Source: Streptomyces sp. AP-93 (GTDB lineage: Bacteria; Actinomycetota; Actinomycetes; Streptomycetales; Streptomycetaceae). Taken from it: a DNA stretch of 64,000 nt. Where the stretch lies: assembly GCF_022808175.1 (NCBI RefSeq), contig NZ_JALGBX010000013.1, positions 124,001 to 188,000 of the forward strand. The letters run 5' to 3'. Position 1 is the stretch's first letter. Each line of letters starts with the position of its first letter. Shown here in pieces: positions 8,685 through 17,433 of the stretch. A program made the position numbers and the translations under genes. A model generated the notes under the pieces. That model saw nothing but the letters and a program-made list of their open reading frames with translations. It had not been told where the DNA came from and searched no databases.

Positions 8685-8765
8685 AGGATTGTTACTCCCT
8701 GAGGACGTCACCTTCGTCGCCACGCGACGTCAAGGCGGCGTGCCGCTTGAGGGGAGGCAAGGCCT
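8685..8765 (+). promoter_or_regulatory. RNA antiterminator site (RAT) of BglG/LicT type
   Basis: The 5' strand AGGATTGTTACT (8685-8696) is identical to the canonical RAT 5' half, and the 3' strand GGCAAGGCCT (8756-8765) matches GGCAAAACCT at 8 of 10 positions. CTCCC (8695-8699) pairs with GGGAG (8752-8756) to close the helix. Canonical RATs are about 30 nt; here roughly 50 extra nt, with their own small hairpins, sit in the apical loop. The site precedes the PTS gene whose partner PRD antiterminator is encoded downstream. Confidence 0.85.
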
Positions 8766-8799
8766 GGGTGGCGCCGCGTGCGCGACCCGGGCCTTTTTT
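8760..8799 (+). terminator. Intrinsic leader terminator controlled by the RAT
   Basis: AGGCCTGGGT (8760-8769) pairs with ACCCGGGCCT (8785-8794) with one U-G wobble, followed by six Ts (8794-8799), a rare canonical U-tract in this genome. Its 5' arm shares bases 8760-8765 with the RAT 3' strand, so RAT folding and terminator folding exclude each other. Confidence 0.88.
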
Positions 8800-8873
8800 G
8801 TTGCCCGGATCCGGGCGTGAGAGATCGCGGACCGAAGCAGGATGGCAAGAGCCCCAGGATGCAAGGACGCATC

Positions 8874-10991
8874 ATGAACACACCCGTAGCCGGACCCGGC
8901 ACGCAGGCGGACCAGATCCTCCGCGGCGTCGGCGGAGCCGAGAACATCGAGAGCCTCACGCACTGCGCGACGAGGCTGCGCTTCCAGCTCCACGACGGGG
9001 CGAAGGCCGACACGGCCGCGCTCGATGCCCTCGACGGCGTCATGGCCACCGTCCCGCAGTCCGGTGACCGCCTGCAGATCGTGATCGGCGGAGCCGTCGC
9101 ACGCGTCTACTCCGAGATCATGAACCTGCCGTCCATGGCGGGCGGCGCCGCGCCGGGCCCGAAGTCCGACGCCGACGTCAAGGCCGCGATGCGGGCCAAG
9201 AGCCGCGGCCGCTACGCCGTGGTCGACAACTTCTTCGAGTACCTGTCCGACTCGTTCCGCCCGCTCATGGGCGTCCTGCTGGGCTCCTCGCTCATCATCG
9301 CGATCGCCTCCGTCCTCGACGCCCTGGGCTTCGTCGACTTCCGCGCCGCGGACAAGTCCGCCACCTGGGTCTTCGTCGACGCCATGTGGCGCTCGGTGCT
9401 GTACTTCCTGCCGATCATGGTCGCCTACAACGCGGCCAAGAAGCTGAAGATCGACCCCTGGGTGGGCGCCGCCGTGATGGCCGCGGTGATGACCCCGAAC
9501 TTCACGGGCATGCTCAACCCGAAGTCCGGCATCCCCGGCATCACCTGCACCACCAACGGGACCCTGGGCACCCAGGAGTGCGTGGCGCACGTCTTCGGAC
9601 TGCCGATGCAGCTGAACGACTACGGCGGCCAGGTCTTCGTGCCGCTGCTGATGGTCGCCCTGCTCGCCCTGGTCTACAAGAGCCTGCAGCGCATCTTCCC
9701 GGAGGCCGTGCACCTGGTCTTCGTGCCGTTCTTCAGCATGCTGATCATGATCCCGATCACCGCCTTCCTCATCGGCCCGCTGGGCGTCTGGGCCGGCAAC
9801 GGCCTCGGTGAGGGCCTGTCCTGGCTGAACGGCAACGCCCCGATCGTCTTCGCGATCCTCATCCCGCTGCTCTACCCCTTCCTGGTGCCGCTGGGCCTGC
9901 ACTGGCCGCTCAACGCGCTCATGCTGGTGAACATCAACACCCTCGGCTACGACTTCATCCAGGGCCCGATGGGCGCCTGGAACTTCGCCTGCTTCGGCGC
10001 CACCGCCGGTGTGCTGCTGCTCTCGCTCCGTCACCGCGAGAAGGAGATGCGCCAGACCGCGACCGGCGCCCTGGCCGCCGGACTGCTCGGCGGCATCTCC
10101 GAGCCGTCGCTGTACGGCATCCACCTGCGCTTCAAGCGGATCTATCCGCGCATGCTCGTGGGCTGCCTCGTGGGCGGCGTGATCGTCGGCGTCCTCGGTG
10201 GCGTGGACACCAAGGCCTTCGCCTTCACCTCCCTGCTGACCATCCCGGTCTTCTCCCCGATGGCCACCTACGGCATCGCGATCACGGCGGCCTTCTTCGT
10301 CTCGATGGCGCTCGTCTACTTCTCCGACTTCCGCACCCCGGAGGACCGCGTCCAGGCCAACGCCGAGCGCGACGCCGCCGAAGCCGTCTCCCGCGGGGAG
10401 TCCGCGGCGGCCGATGAGCGCGAGCTCGTCACCGTCGGCGCCGCCACGACCGCCGCGGGCGCATCCACCGGCTCCGCCGCCGCAGCCGCCTCCGCCGCCG
10501 CGGCCGGTACCCCCGCCCCCACCCCCGCCCCCGCCCGGGGCACCGAGCTCGCCGCGCCCGTCGCGGGCCGTGTGGTCGGCCTCGACGAAGTGGGGGACCC
10601 CGTCTTCGCCTCCCGCGCACTCGGCGAAGGCGTGGGCATCGAGCCGGCTGACGGCCGCATCGTCGCCCCGGTCGACGGCGAGCTGGTCATCGTCGCCGCC
10701 ACCGGCCACGCCTTCGGCATCCGTACCGCGGACGGCGTCGAGGTGCTCATCCACATCGGCATCGACACGGTGCAGATGCGCGGCGAGGGCTTCGACGTCC
10801 AGGTCGAGGCCGGCCGGCAGGTCTCCGTCGGCGACCTCCTCGTCGAGGTCGACCTCGACGCCGTGCGCGCGGCGGAGCACCCGACCGTCACCCTCATGAC
10901 CGTCACCAACACCGCCGACCTCACCTCGGTCGAGCCGCACACCGGGCACAGCGTCGCAGCCGGTGCCCCCGTGGTGACCGTACGGCGGTAA
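8874..10991 (+). CDS. Beta-glucoside-type PTS transporter, EIIBCA
   Basis: A single polypeptide of 705 residues. The IIB domain carries the phosphocysteine motif LTHCATRLRF (Cys31). The membrane IIC domain spans about residues 110-485 (SFRPLMGVLLGSSLIIAI onward, with GISEPSLYGI). A long Ala/Thr/Pro linker follows (about 525-555), and the C-terminal IIA domain has the phospho-His in VLIHIGIDTV (His627) plus the helper His612 (GHAFG). It would import and phosphorylate a sugar of the beta-glucoside/trehalose/sucrose class; the exact sugar is not readable. The ATG at 8874 has AAGGA upstream; 32 further in-frame codons would run back into the terminator and are rejected. Expression should need antitermination at 8685-8799. 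Confidence 0.93.
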   Translation: MNTPVAGPGTQADQILRGVGGAENIESLTHCATRLRFQLHDGAKADTAALDALDGVMATVPQSGDRLQIVIGGAVARVYSEIMNLPSMAGGAAPGPKSDADVKAAMRAKSRGRYAVVDNFFEYLSDSFRPLMGVLLGSSLIIAIASVLDALGFVDFRAADKSATWVFVDAMWRSVLYFLPIMVAYNAAKKLKIDPWVGAAVMAAVMTPNFTGMLNPKSGIPGITCTTNGTLGTQECVAHVFGLPMQLNDYGGQVFVPLLMVALLALVYKSLQRIFPEAVHLVFVPFFSMLIMIPITAFLIGPLGVWAGNGLGEGLSWLNGNAPIVFAILIPLLYPFLVPLGLHWPLNALMLVNINTLGYDFIQGPMGAWNFACFGATAGVLLLSLRHREKEMRQTATGALAAGLLGGISEPSLYGIHLRFKRIYPRMLVGCLVGGVIVGVLGGVDTKAFAFTSLLTIPVFSPMATYGIAITAAFFVSMALVYFSDFRTPEDRVQANAERDAAEAVSRGESAAADERELVTVGAATTAAGASTGSAAAAASAAAAGTPAPTPAPARGTELAAPVAGRVVGLDEVGDPVFASRALGEGVGIEPADGRIVAPVDGELVIVAATGHAFGIRTADGVEVLIHIGIDTVQMRGEGFDVQVEAGRQVSVGDLLVEVDLDAVRAAEHPTVTLMTVTNTADLTSVEPHTGHSVAAGAPVVTVRR

Positions 10992-11139
10992 CGGCCGCCA
11001 CCGGTCCGACGCGGGTACGCACCACCTCGTGGGGGCGTGCCCGCGTCGGACCGGTTCGGGGGAGAGGGTGGCGTACGCGTGGCAGACAATGCGGGATCAT
11101 TGGGCAGAACCGGACCGCGATCGAGAAGGAGAGCAGGCG

Positions 11140-11991
11140 TTGAAGGCGCTGCGTGTCCTCAATAACAACGTGGTCCTCGCGCGCGACGACAGGGGCCAGG
11201 AGGTCATCCTCACCGGGCGCGGCATCGGGTTCAGCTCCCGCCAGGGCAAGCCCGTCGACCCCGCGCTGATCGTGCGCGTCTTCGTCCCGGCGGACGGCCG
11301 CGACCCCGACCACCTGAGCGAGGTCCTCTCCCTCATCGACGAGGAGGTCCTGCGGGCCGTCGTGATCGCCCTCGACGAAGCGGGCGTCGAGGGGCGCGAG
11401 TCCACCCGGCCGACCCTCGCCATCGCCGTCGCCGACCACGTGGCCGGTGCGCTGGACCGGGCCGCGCGGGGCATCGTCATCGAGTACCCGCTGCGCGCGG
11501 AGGTCCAGGCCCTGTACGCCTCCGAGTACGCCCAGGCGCAGCGCCTGCTGGATGCGATCAACGAGCGCGTGGACCCGCGACTGGAGGACTCCGAGGCGAT
11601 CGCGCTCGCCTTGCACCTGGTCAACGCGGGCTTCGCCACGGGCGACCTGTCCTTCACGTACACGATGACCGGGGTCATCCAGCAGATGCTCGCGGTCGTG
11701 AGGGAGCGGTACGGGCTGTCCGTGTCCCAGGAGTCCATGAGCGCGGCGCGGTTCATCACCCACGTGCGCTACCTCTTCGTGCGCATGCAGCAGCACCGGC
11801 AGCTCAAGGGCCACGAGTCCACGATCGGCGAGGGAATCCGCCGGCACTACCCGGAGGCGACCCGCACCGCGCAGCAGTTGGCGACGATCGTCGAGCTGCG
11901 CCTGGGCGAGCACCTGAGCGAGGACGAGGTCTCCTACCTCGCACTCCACGTGGCCCGCATGACCACGGAGCCGGACGGCACCGCCGCATGA
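11140..11991 (+). CDS. PRD-containing transcription antiterminator (BglG/LicT family)
   Basis: A protein of 283 residues from a TTG at 11140 with an AAGGAG site upstream; this start gives the family-typical N-terminus MKALRVLNNNVVLARD of the RNA-binding CAT domain (residues 1-55). Two PTS regulation domains follow. All four regulatory histidines are visible: His100 (AVADHVAGAL), His159 (LALHLVNAG), His208 (FITHVRYL) and His270 (LALHVAR), almost exactly the LicT positions. It should bind the RAT upstream of the PTS gene when its PRDs are correctly phosphorylated by EII and HPr, preventing leader termination. Its own start lies 148 bases past the PTS stop. Confidence 0.94.
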   Translation: MKALRVLNNNVVLARDDRGQEVILTGRGIGFSSRQGKPVDPALIVRVFVPADGRDPDHLSEVLSLIDEEVLRAVVIALDEAGVEGRESTRPTLAIAVADHVAGALDRAARGIVIEYPLRAEVQALYASEYAQAQRLLDAINERVDPRLEDSEAIALALHLVNAGFATGDLSFTYTMTGVIQQMLAVVRERYGLSVSQESMSAARFITHVRYLFVRMQQHRQLKGHESTIGEGIRRHYPEATRTAQQLATIVELRLGEHLSEDEVSYLALHVARMTTEPDGTAA

Positions 11992-12043
11992 GCAGGCTGG
12001 TGAGGAGGGCAGCGGTACGCGATCCGGGTCCCGACGGTGAGCC

Positions 12044-12730
12044 TCACCCCGGCGGCGCGACGAGGCCGAACTCGTAGGCGAGGATCACGAGGTGGACCCG
12101 GTCCCGCGCGTCGAGCTTGGTGAAGAGCCGTGCGAGGTGGGCCTTGGCGGTGGCCACGCTGATGGTGAGCTCCCCGGCGATCTCCGCATTGGACAGGCCG
12201 CGGCCGACCAGGGTCAGGACCTCGCGCTCCCGGTCCGTGATGCCGCCTGCGGCCACCCGGCGGGCTCCCGGGGATCCCCCCGGTCCGACACCGGGGGAGA
12301 GCTCGGGCCGCGCCGCGAACTCCTCGATGAGACGGCGCGTGACGCCCGGCGCGATGAGGGCGTCCCCGGCGGCGACGACCCGTACCCCGTCGAGGATGGA
12401 CTCCAGCGGCATGTCCTTGACCAGGAAGCCGCTCGCGCCGGCGCGGAGCGCCCCGTAGACGTACTCGTCGTCGTCGAAGGTGGTGAGGACCAGCACCCGG
12501 GTCGTCGACCGCGGATCCGCGTCGATCCGCCGGGTTGCCTCGATCCCGTCCGTGCCGGGCATCCGGATGTCCATGATGGCCACATCCGGCCGCAGCCGGG
12601 CCACCAGCTCCACGGCGTCGGCGCCGTTCCCGGCCTCCCCGACCACCTCCAGGTCAGGGGTGTCGGCGATGAGGACGCGCAGGCCCGTACGGATTAGCGG
12701 CTGGTCGTCGATCAGCACGACACGGATCAC
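12044..12730 (-). CDS. NarL/FixJ family response regulator
   Basis: A 228-residue protein. The receiver domain has Asp8/Asp9, the phosphoacceptor Asp54 (VAIMDIRMPG), the TT switch (LVLTTF) and Lys105 (GFLVKDMP). The C-terminal LuxR/GerE HTH is intact (LTLVGRGLSNAEIAGELTISVATAKAHLARLFTKLDARDR). The start overlaps the histidine kinase gene stop by ATGA. The pair lies divergent to an ABC exporter operon, its likely target, as in many Streptomyces DesK-like systems. Confidence 0.95.
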   Translation of the reverse strand: MIRVVLIDDQPLIRTGLRVLIADTPDLEVVGEAGNGADAVELVARLRPDVAIMDIRMPGTDGIEATRRIDADPRSTTRVLVLTTFDDDEYVYGALRAGASGFLVKDMPLESILDGVRVVAAGDALIAPGVTRRLIEEFAARPELSPGVGPGGSPGARRVAAGGITDREREVLTLVGRGLSNAEIAGELTISVATAKAHLARLFTKLDARDRVHLVILAYEFGLVAPPG

Positions 12731-13905
12731 CGGCCCGCCTCCACGGGTATCGGCAGCACGGCCGCCACCCGGAAGCCGCCGTCCGGGAGCGGCCCGGCGC
12801 TGAACTCGCCGTGAAGCAGGCCGACTCGCTCCCGCATGCCGACGATCCCGTAGCCGGAACCCCCGACGCCGCCCCCGCAGCCGAGGTCGACGACGTCCAC
12901 GGCCAGCTCGTCACCGCGGTGGTCGACCGTGACGGTGCAGTCCCGGGTACCGGAGTGCCGTACGACGTTGGTGACCGATTCCTGGACGATGCGGAAGGCC
13001 GCGAGGTCCACGTCCGGGGGCAGTTCGCGATGCTCCCCCCGCCGGCGGACCTCTACCCGGACACCGGCGGCCGCGCTCCGCCCGACCAGCTGGTCGAGGG
13101 CGGCCAGACCGGGGACCGGCTCCAGCGGCGCGGACTCCTCCTCGCCCTTGCGCAGCGCGCCGAGCATCCGCCGCAGACCGGCGAGGGTCTCCCTGCCGGT
13201 GACCTCGATGGCGTCGAGCGCCTTGCGCGTCTCGGCGGGCTGGGTGTCCATGACCCGGCTGCCCACACCGGCCTGGATGGTGATGATGCCGATGTTGTGG
13301 GCGACCATGTCGTGCAGTTCCCGGGCGATCCGCAGCCGCTCCGCGGTGACCGCCTGCCGCGTGACCTGGGCGCGCACCGTGTCCGCGTGCGCCCGGTCCT
13401 GACGGACCGTGTTGCCGATCAGCCAGGCGATGACGACGGTCGACGCGAGCCCGGCCGGCGCCGAGGGGTTGAAGAAGTGGCCATGGGCCAGCTTCCAGGC
13501 CGCATAGCCCGCCAGAGTGGCGACACAGAGCAGGGCGGCGGGTACCGAGACCCGCCGTGAGCGGGTCGCGGCGGTGTAGCCGACGGCCGCGTCGGCCAGC
13601 AGGAACAGGACGAACGTCGTCTCGCGCACCGCCATCCCGATCGAGAACACGGAGCCCGCGAGCGCCACGGCCACGGCCACCAGCGGCGCCCGGAACAGCA
13701 GCAGCGCGCCCAGGGTCGTGACGACGGCGGTGACGAGGAGCGGTGCGTCCTCGATGTTGCCGTCGTACTGGACCAGATGCCGGAGCTCGTCCGGCCGTTG
13801 CAGCGTGCGCACCAGGATGAGGGTCACCCAGAAGGCACCCACCCACGCACCCGGTGGCAGACGTCTGAGCAGGGGCGGACGAGGACGAGGAGGAGCGGCG
13901 GTCAT
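12727..13905 (-). CDS. Sensor histidine kinase (HisKA_3 / DesK-NarX type)
   Basis: A 392-residue protein. The N-terminal half holds about four to five membrane segments (residues 20-170). The dimerisation domain has phospho-acceptor His198 in RIARELHDMVAHNIGII. The ATPase domain shows the N-box region (AFRIVQESVTNVVRHSGTR) and a GYGIVGMRERVGLL G-box. There is no large extracellular sensor, so it is probably an intramembrane-sensing kinase. It should phosphorylate the coupled response regulator. Confidence 0.94.
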   Translation of the reverse strand: MTAAPPRPRPPLLRRLPPGAWVGAFWVTLILVRTLQRPDELRHLVQYDGNIEDAPLLVTAVVTTLGALLLFRAPLVAVAVALAGSVFSIGMAVRETTFVLFLLADAAVGYTAATRSRRVSVPAALLCVATLAGYAAWKLAHGHFFNPSAPAGLASTVVIAWLIGNTVRQDRAHADTVRAQVTRQAVTAERLRIARELHDMVAHNIGIITIQAGVGSRVMDTQPAETRKALDAIEVTGRETLAGLRRMLGALRKGEEESAPLEPVPGLAALDQLVGRSAAAGVRVEVRRRGEHRELPPDVDLAAFRIVQESVTNVVRHSGTRDCTVTVDHRGDELAVDVVDLGCGGGVGGSGYGIVGMRERVGLLHGEFSAGPLPDGGFRVAAVLPIPVEAGR

Positions 13906-14029
13906 CGGCCGATCGTATCCGCGCCCGCCCGCCTGGGCATTGGCCCGCGGACCTAATCCCCCGGGCTACCGGCGGTGCGCCACAGTGTGAACCACCGGCC
14001 GATGCAGGGACCGTGCCCGCACCGGCAGC

Positions 14030-14959
14030 GTGGACCCCGTGATCGAATCGACTCGACTGACCAAGCGGTACGGCGACACGGTCGCCGTCGACGACCTGAC
14101 CTTCACGGTGGAACCGGGCCGGGTGACGGGCTTCCTCGGCCCCAACGGCGCCGGCAAGTCCACCACCCTGCGGATGATCCTGGGCCTCAGCACGCCGACC
14201 GGCGGGACCGTCACCGTGGACGGGGTCCCCTTCGCCCACCGCCCGCGCGGACTGCGCCACGTGGGCGCGCTGTTGGACGCCCACGACGTGCACGGCGGAC
14301 GGAGCGCGCGGGCGCACCTGTCCGCCCTGGCCCGCGGCAACCGCATCCCCCTGTCCCGCGTGGACGAGGTCCTGCGGGACGTCGGGCTGACGAAGGCGGC
14401 GGGCCGCCGGATCGGCGGGTTCTCCCTCGGGATGAAGCAGCGCCTCGGCATCGCGGGCGCCCTGCTCGGCGATCCGCCGGTGCTGCTGTTCGACGAGCCC
14501 CTCAACGGCCTCGACCCCGAGGGCGTGCTGTGGGTGCGCGGCCTGTTCCGGCGGCTGGCGTCCGAGGGCCGCACGGTCTTCGTCTCCAGTCACATGATGG
14601 CCGAGATGGAGCACACCGCCGACCGGATCATCGTCATCGGGCGGGGCCGGCTGATCGCCGACGCGAGCCTGGCGGAGTTCTCGGCGCGTCACGCCTCCCG
14701 GGGCGTGACGGTGCAGACCCCTGACCCGACGGCCCTGGCGGCCCTGGAGGCCGTACTGGTCGCCGAGGGCGGGTCGGTGCACCGGGAGAACGGCCCGGCG
14801 GTCCGCGTCACCGGCCTGACGGCGGCCCGGATCGGCGAACTCGCCCACCGGCACCGCATCGTGCTCCACGAACTGGCCACCCACACCTCGTCCCTGGAGT
14901 CGGCGTTCATGACCCTGACCGCCGACAGCGTCGAATACCTCGCAGGAGACCCCCGATGA
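14030..14959 (+). CDS. ABC transporter ATP-binding protein
   Basis: A 309-residue exporter-type ATPase. Walker A is GPNGAGKST, the signature is FSLGMKQRLG (a drug-exporter variant of LSGGQ), Walker B is VLLFDEPLNGLDP and the H-loop is SSHMMAEM. The last 100 residues form the C-terminal extension typical of DrrA/BcrA-like transporters. GTG at 14030 is used; a GTG at 14039 is an alternative and no strong ribosome-binding site is visible. It is coupled to the permease by ATGA and faces the two-component genes across a 124-bp divergent promoter region. Confidence 0.93.
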   Translation: MDPVIESTRLTKRYGDTVAVDDLTFTVEPGRVTGFLGPNGAGKSTTLRMILGLSTPTGGTVTVDGVPFAHRPRGLRHVGALLDAHDVHGGRSARAHLSALARGNRIPLSRVDEVLRDVGLTKAAGRRIGGFSLGMKQRLGIAGALLGDPPVLLFDEPLNGLDPEGVLWVRGLFRRLASEGRTVFVSSHMMAEMEHTADRIIVIGRGRLIADASLAEFSARHASRGVTVQTPDPTALAALEAVLVAEGGSVHRENGPAVRVTGLTAARIGELAHRHRIVLHELATHTSSLESAFMTLTADSVEYLAGDPR

Positions 14960-15819
14960 GCACGCTGACCCCGTCCGGCACCAAGTCGTCCGAGCGGGCG
15001 GCCGAACCCGCGGCCGGGTTCACCGACCTGCTCGCCGCGGAGTGGATCAAGATGCGCTCGCTCAGGTCGACCTACTGGGTGCTCGTCCTCAGCGCCGTGG
15101 TCGCGATCGCGATCAACGTGAACGCCGTCCACTCCGACTTCCCGTACATCGACCAGTCGCACCCTGCGCTGCCCGGCGAACCTCCTTACAAGTACGACCC
15201 GTTGTTCCACGGACTGAGCAGCATCTCGGCCGATGTCATGGCACTGGCGGCGGCCGCCTTCGGGGCCATCACGGTCTTCGGCGAGTACGCCACGGGGATG
15301 ATCCGCACCACGTTCGCGGCCGTCCCCGACCGGCGTGCGGTGATCACGGCCAAGGTGGCCCTGGTCGCGGTGATCACGCTCGCCCTCGGCGCGATCGTCT
15401 CCGCGACGTCGTTCTTCACCATCAACGCGATGCTGGCCTCCCGCCACGTCGGGCTCTCGATCCACGACCCCGGCTGTCTGCGGGCCGTCGTGGCCTACGC
15501 GCTGGTCGTCCCGGTCTGCGCACTCATCGGGATGGCCTTCGGAGCCGTCCTCCGCCATGCCACGGCCTCGATCGTCTCCGTCGTGGGCATCCTCTTCATC
15601 GTGCCCCTGCTCTTCGGCGGCGACAGGTACCGGGTCCTGAAGGAGATCGGCAATCACCTCCCGCTCGCCGCCCAGGCACGGCTGGGCCTGAACCCGGACT
15701 CCTACACCAGTCTGGGCGCCCACCCGGGCACGATCGCAGGCTCGTGGACCGCGCTCGCGGCCTGGGCGCTCGTCTCGGTGATCGTCGCCGTGACGGTCGT
15801 ACGGCGCCGGGACGTCTGA
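14956..15819 (+). CDS. ABC-2 type transporter permease
   Basis: A 287-residue membrane protein with about six hydrophobic segments, preceded by a cytoplasmic N-terminus (FTDLLAAEWIKMRSLRSTYW, typical of ABC-2 permeases). The GEYATGMIRTTFAAVPDR motif is shared by actinobacterial exporters of this class. With the preceding ATPase it forms a bacitracin/lantibiotic-immunity-like exporter of unknown substrate. A perfect hairpin terminator begins at its stop codon. Confidence 0.9.
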   Translation: MSTLTPSGTKSSERAAEPAAGFTDLLAAEWIKMRSLRSTYWVLVLSAVVAIAINVNAVHSDFPYIDQSHPALPGEPPYKYDPLFHGLSSISADVMALAAAAFGAITVFGEYATGMIRTTFAAVPDRRAVITAKVALVAVITLALGAIVSATSFFTINAMLASRHVGLSIHDPGCLRAVVAYALVVPVCALIGMAFGAVLRHATASIVSVVGILFIVPLLFGGDRYRVLKEIGNHLPLAAQARLGLNPDSYTSLGAHPGTIAGSWTALAAWALVSVIVAVTVVRRRDV

Positions 15820-15841
15820 GGCCGGCCCGGCGGCCGGCCTC
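15818..15841. terminator. Bidirectional hairpin terminator
   Basis: A perfect 10-bp stem (15818-15827 with 15832-15841), CGGC loop and short T-rich tail lies between the convergent exporter operon and the small membrane protein gene. Confidence 0.75.
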
Positions 15842-15854
15842 TGTTTGTGCGGGG

Positions 15855-16235
15855 CTACGCGGCACCCGCCGCTGCCAGCACCGCGATGGGCAGGAGCAGG
15901 ATCCACTGCGGCAGACGGAGCAGTGGTCTGGGCCAGCCGACGGACAGGGTGACGACCAGGAAGGCTGCCGCGTACGCGATGAAGTGCGCGGCGACGAACC
16001 ACGCCACCAGGCCGGTCCCCGGCGCACCGTCCGCCTGGGCGAGGTACAGCAGAACGAGCCCGGAGAGCACCAAGTCGACGCTCACCATGTGCCAGACGGC
16101 GTGCAGGACACGCTTGGGTTCGTCCGCGAGCCCGCAGGACAGCAGCGGGCGCACCACATCGCGGCGCCCGCCGATGATGTGCACCGCGGCCACGCCGACA
16201 GCGGTGATGCCCGCCGCGAGAAACCAGCTGTTCAT
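15855..16235 (-). CDS. Small four-helix membrane protein
   Basis: A 126-residue protein, mostly hydrophobic with about four membrane segments, starting MNSWFLAAGITAVGVAAVHI. His19, His45 and His49 (VHIIGG and VLHAVWHMVS) lie in or beside membrane segments, giving a possible metal- or heme-binding pattern, but no family is recognised firmly. The ATG overlaps the TetR gene stop by ATGA, so it is probably controlled by that repressor. Confidence 0.8.
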   Translation of the reverse strand: MNSWFLAAGITAVGVAAVHIIGGRRDVVRPLLSCGLADEPKRVLHAVWHMVSVDLVLSGLVLLYLAQADGAPGTGLVAWFVAAHFIAYAAAFLVVTLSVGWPRPLLRLPQWILLLPIAVLAAAGAA

Positions 16236-16819
16236 CGGACCTCGATTCCCTTGGCCACGACGGTGGCCAGTTGTGTGGCCAGCTGCTCGTCGGGGTGTTC
16301 CCCGACCAGCCCTATGTGGAAGAACACGGCTCCGGCCAGGGTGTCCAGGACCAGGTCCACCGGTGTTCCGGCCGCGATCTCCCCCCGCGCCGCGGCGCGT
16401 TCGAAGACGATCAGCAGTCGTTCCTTCGACGGCGCCAGGAAGTCGCCGCGGATGCGCGCCTTCAGTTCCGGATCGGCGGCGAAGTCGGCGAGCAGCCCCG
16501 GGAGTGCCGCCGCGGCGGCGGGCGCGCGGAACTCGTCGACCAGGCCCTGCAGCAGCACGGTCAGATCCCCGGCCAGCGTTCCGGTGTCCGGGGGCGGCGC
16601 TTGATCGGTGGCCGTGAAGACGGCCTCGAAGACCAACTCCGGCTTGCCCGGCCACCGCCGGTAGATCGTGTCCTTGCCGACACCGGCCCGCGCGGCCACC
16701 GCCCCGATCGACGTCGCGGCGTAGCCGACCTCGACCACCAGCCCGGCCGTCGCACCGATGATGGCCTCGTGGGACCGGGGATCCCTGGGACGCCCTCTGG
16801 AGGGCGGAGAGGAACTCAT
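16232..16819 (-). CDS. TetR family transcriptional regulator
   Basis: A 195-residue protein. The N-terminal HTH is classical (AIIGATAGLVVEVGYAATSIGAVAARAGVGKDTIYRRWPGKPELVFEAV). The C-terminal ligand domain resembles TetR_C_16-type repressors. A perfect 18-bp palindrome sits 9 bases upstream of its ATG and is the obvious auto-operator. The coupled downstream small membrane protein gene would be repressed together with it. Confidence 0.94.
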   Translation of the reverse strand: MSSSPPSRGRPRDPRSHEAIIGATAGLVVEVGYAATSIGAVAARAGVGKDTIYRRWPGKPELVFEAVFTATDQAPPPDTGTLAGDLTVLLQGLVDEFRAPAAAAALPGLLADFAADPELKARIRGDFLAPSKERLLIVFERAAARGEIAAGTPVDLVLDTLAGAVFFHIGLVGEHPDEQLATQLATVVAKGIEVR

Positions 16820-16828
16820 GCATTTACC

Positions 16829-16846
16829 TTACGGGTCGACCCGTAA
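16829..16846. promoter_or_regulatory. Perfect palindrome, likely TetR operator
   Basis: TTACGGGTC followed directly by GACCCGTAA: a perfect 18-bp palindrome just upstream of the TetR start codon. Position and symmetry fit an autoregulatory operator. Confidence 0.75.
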
Positions 16847-16892
16847 CGTAATCAAGAGCGAGCCCGACGAGACCGGAGCCGGCGGCGTCTCG

Positions 16893-17408
16893 TCACGTGC
16901 GCCCAGTTGACGCGGCTATGGTGCTGAGCGAGATCCAGACGTCGGGAGGCAGGTCCGGCCGACCCGGTACCGGCCTGCGCTCCTCGGTCCATGCGTCGCC
17001 GGCGACAGTCGTGGCAACCCGGCGCCAGAAGCGCGCCGCGGCCGTGTTCGCGTCCTGGAAGGCGACCTCCCACGAGCCGGGGTGCAGGGCCAGGATCTCC
17101 TGAACGGCCTGCAGCCCGATCCCCGACCTCCGCGCACCGCGCACCACGAAGAAGCTGTTCAGTCCGCGCGTCGAGGCGGTCAAGCCGCGGACGAACGCGA
17201 AGCCGGCAGGTCTGTCACCGCTCGTCAGGAGGTACGGCGCCCAATCGGACTCGGAGAAGGCTTGATGCAGCCACTCGTCGCGGAAGGCGCCGTCAGGGTT
17301 GGGCAGTACGCCGTGGAACTCCGACATGTCATGTCGGAACATCAGCCACAGCCGCTCCACCGTGGTGCGGTCGGCAGTGGTCGCGAGGCGCATGGATGTG
17401 TTGGGCAC
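16893..17408 (-). CDS. GNAT family N-acetyltransferase
   Basis: A protein of 171 residues from GTG at 17408, which has GGGAG just upstream; ATG at 17393 and TTG at 17423 are alternatives. The GNAT core is visible: NSFFVVRGARRSGIGLQAV (acetyl-CoA loop R-x-S-G-I-G) and WEVAFQDANTAAARFWRRV near the C-terminus. The substrate is unknown. It lies alone between the TetR operator region and two small membrane protein genes. Confidence 0.85.
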   Translation of the reverse strand: MPNTSMRLATTADRTTVERLWLMFRHDMSEFHGVLPNPDGAFRDEWLHQAFSESDWAPYLLTSGDRPAGFAFVRGLTASTRGLNSFFVVRGARRSGIGLQAVQEILALHPGSWEVAFQDANTAAARFWRRVATTVAGDAWTEERRPVPGRPDLPPDVWISLSTIAASTGRT

Positions 17409-17433
17409 GAGACTCCCTGGCAAGAAGGAACGG

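Noticed and set aside
8730..10949. Very long reverse-strand open frame (739 residues) opposite the PTS gene
   Set aside because: Gly/Asp/His/Arg-rich sequence without domains; a typical GC-rich antisense shadow of the EIIBCA gene.
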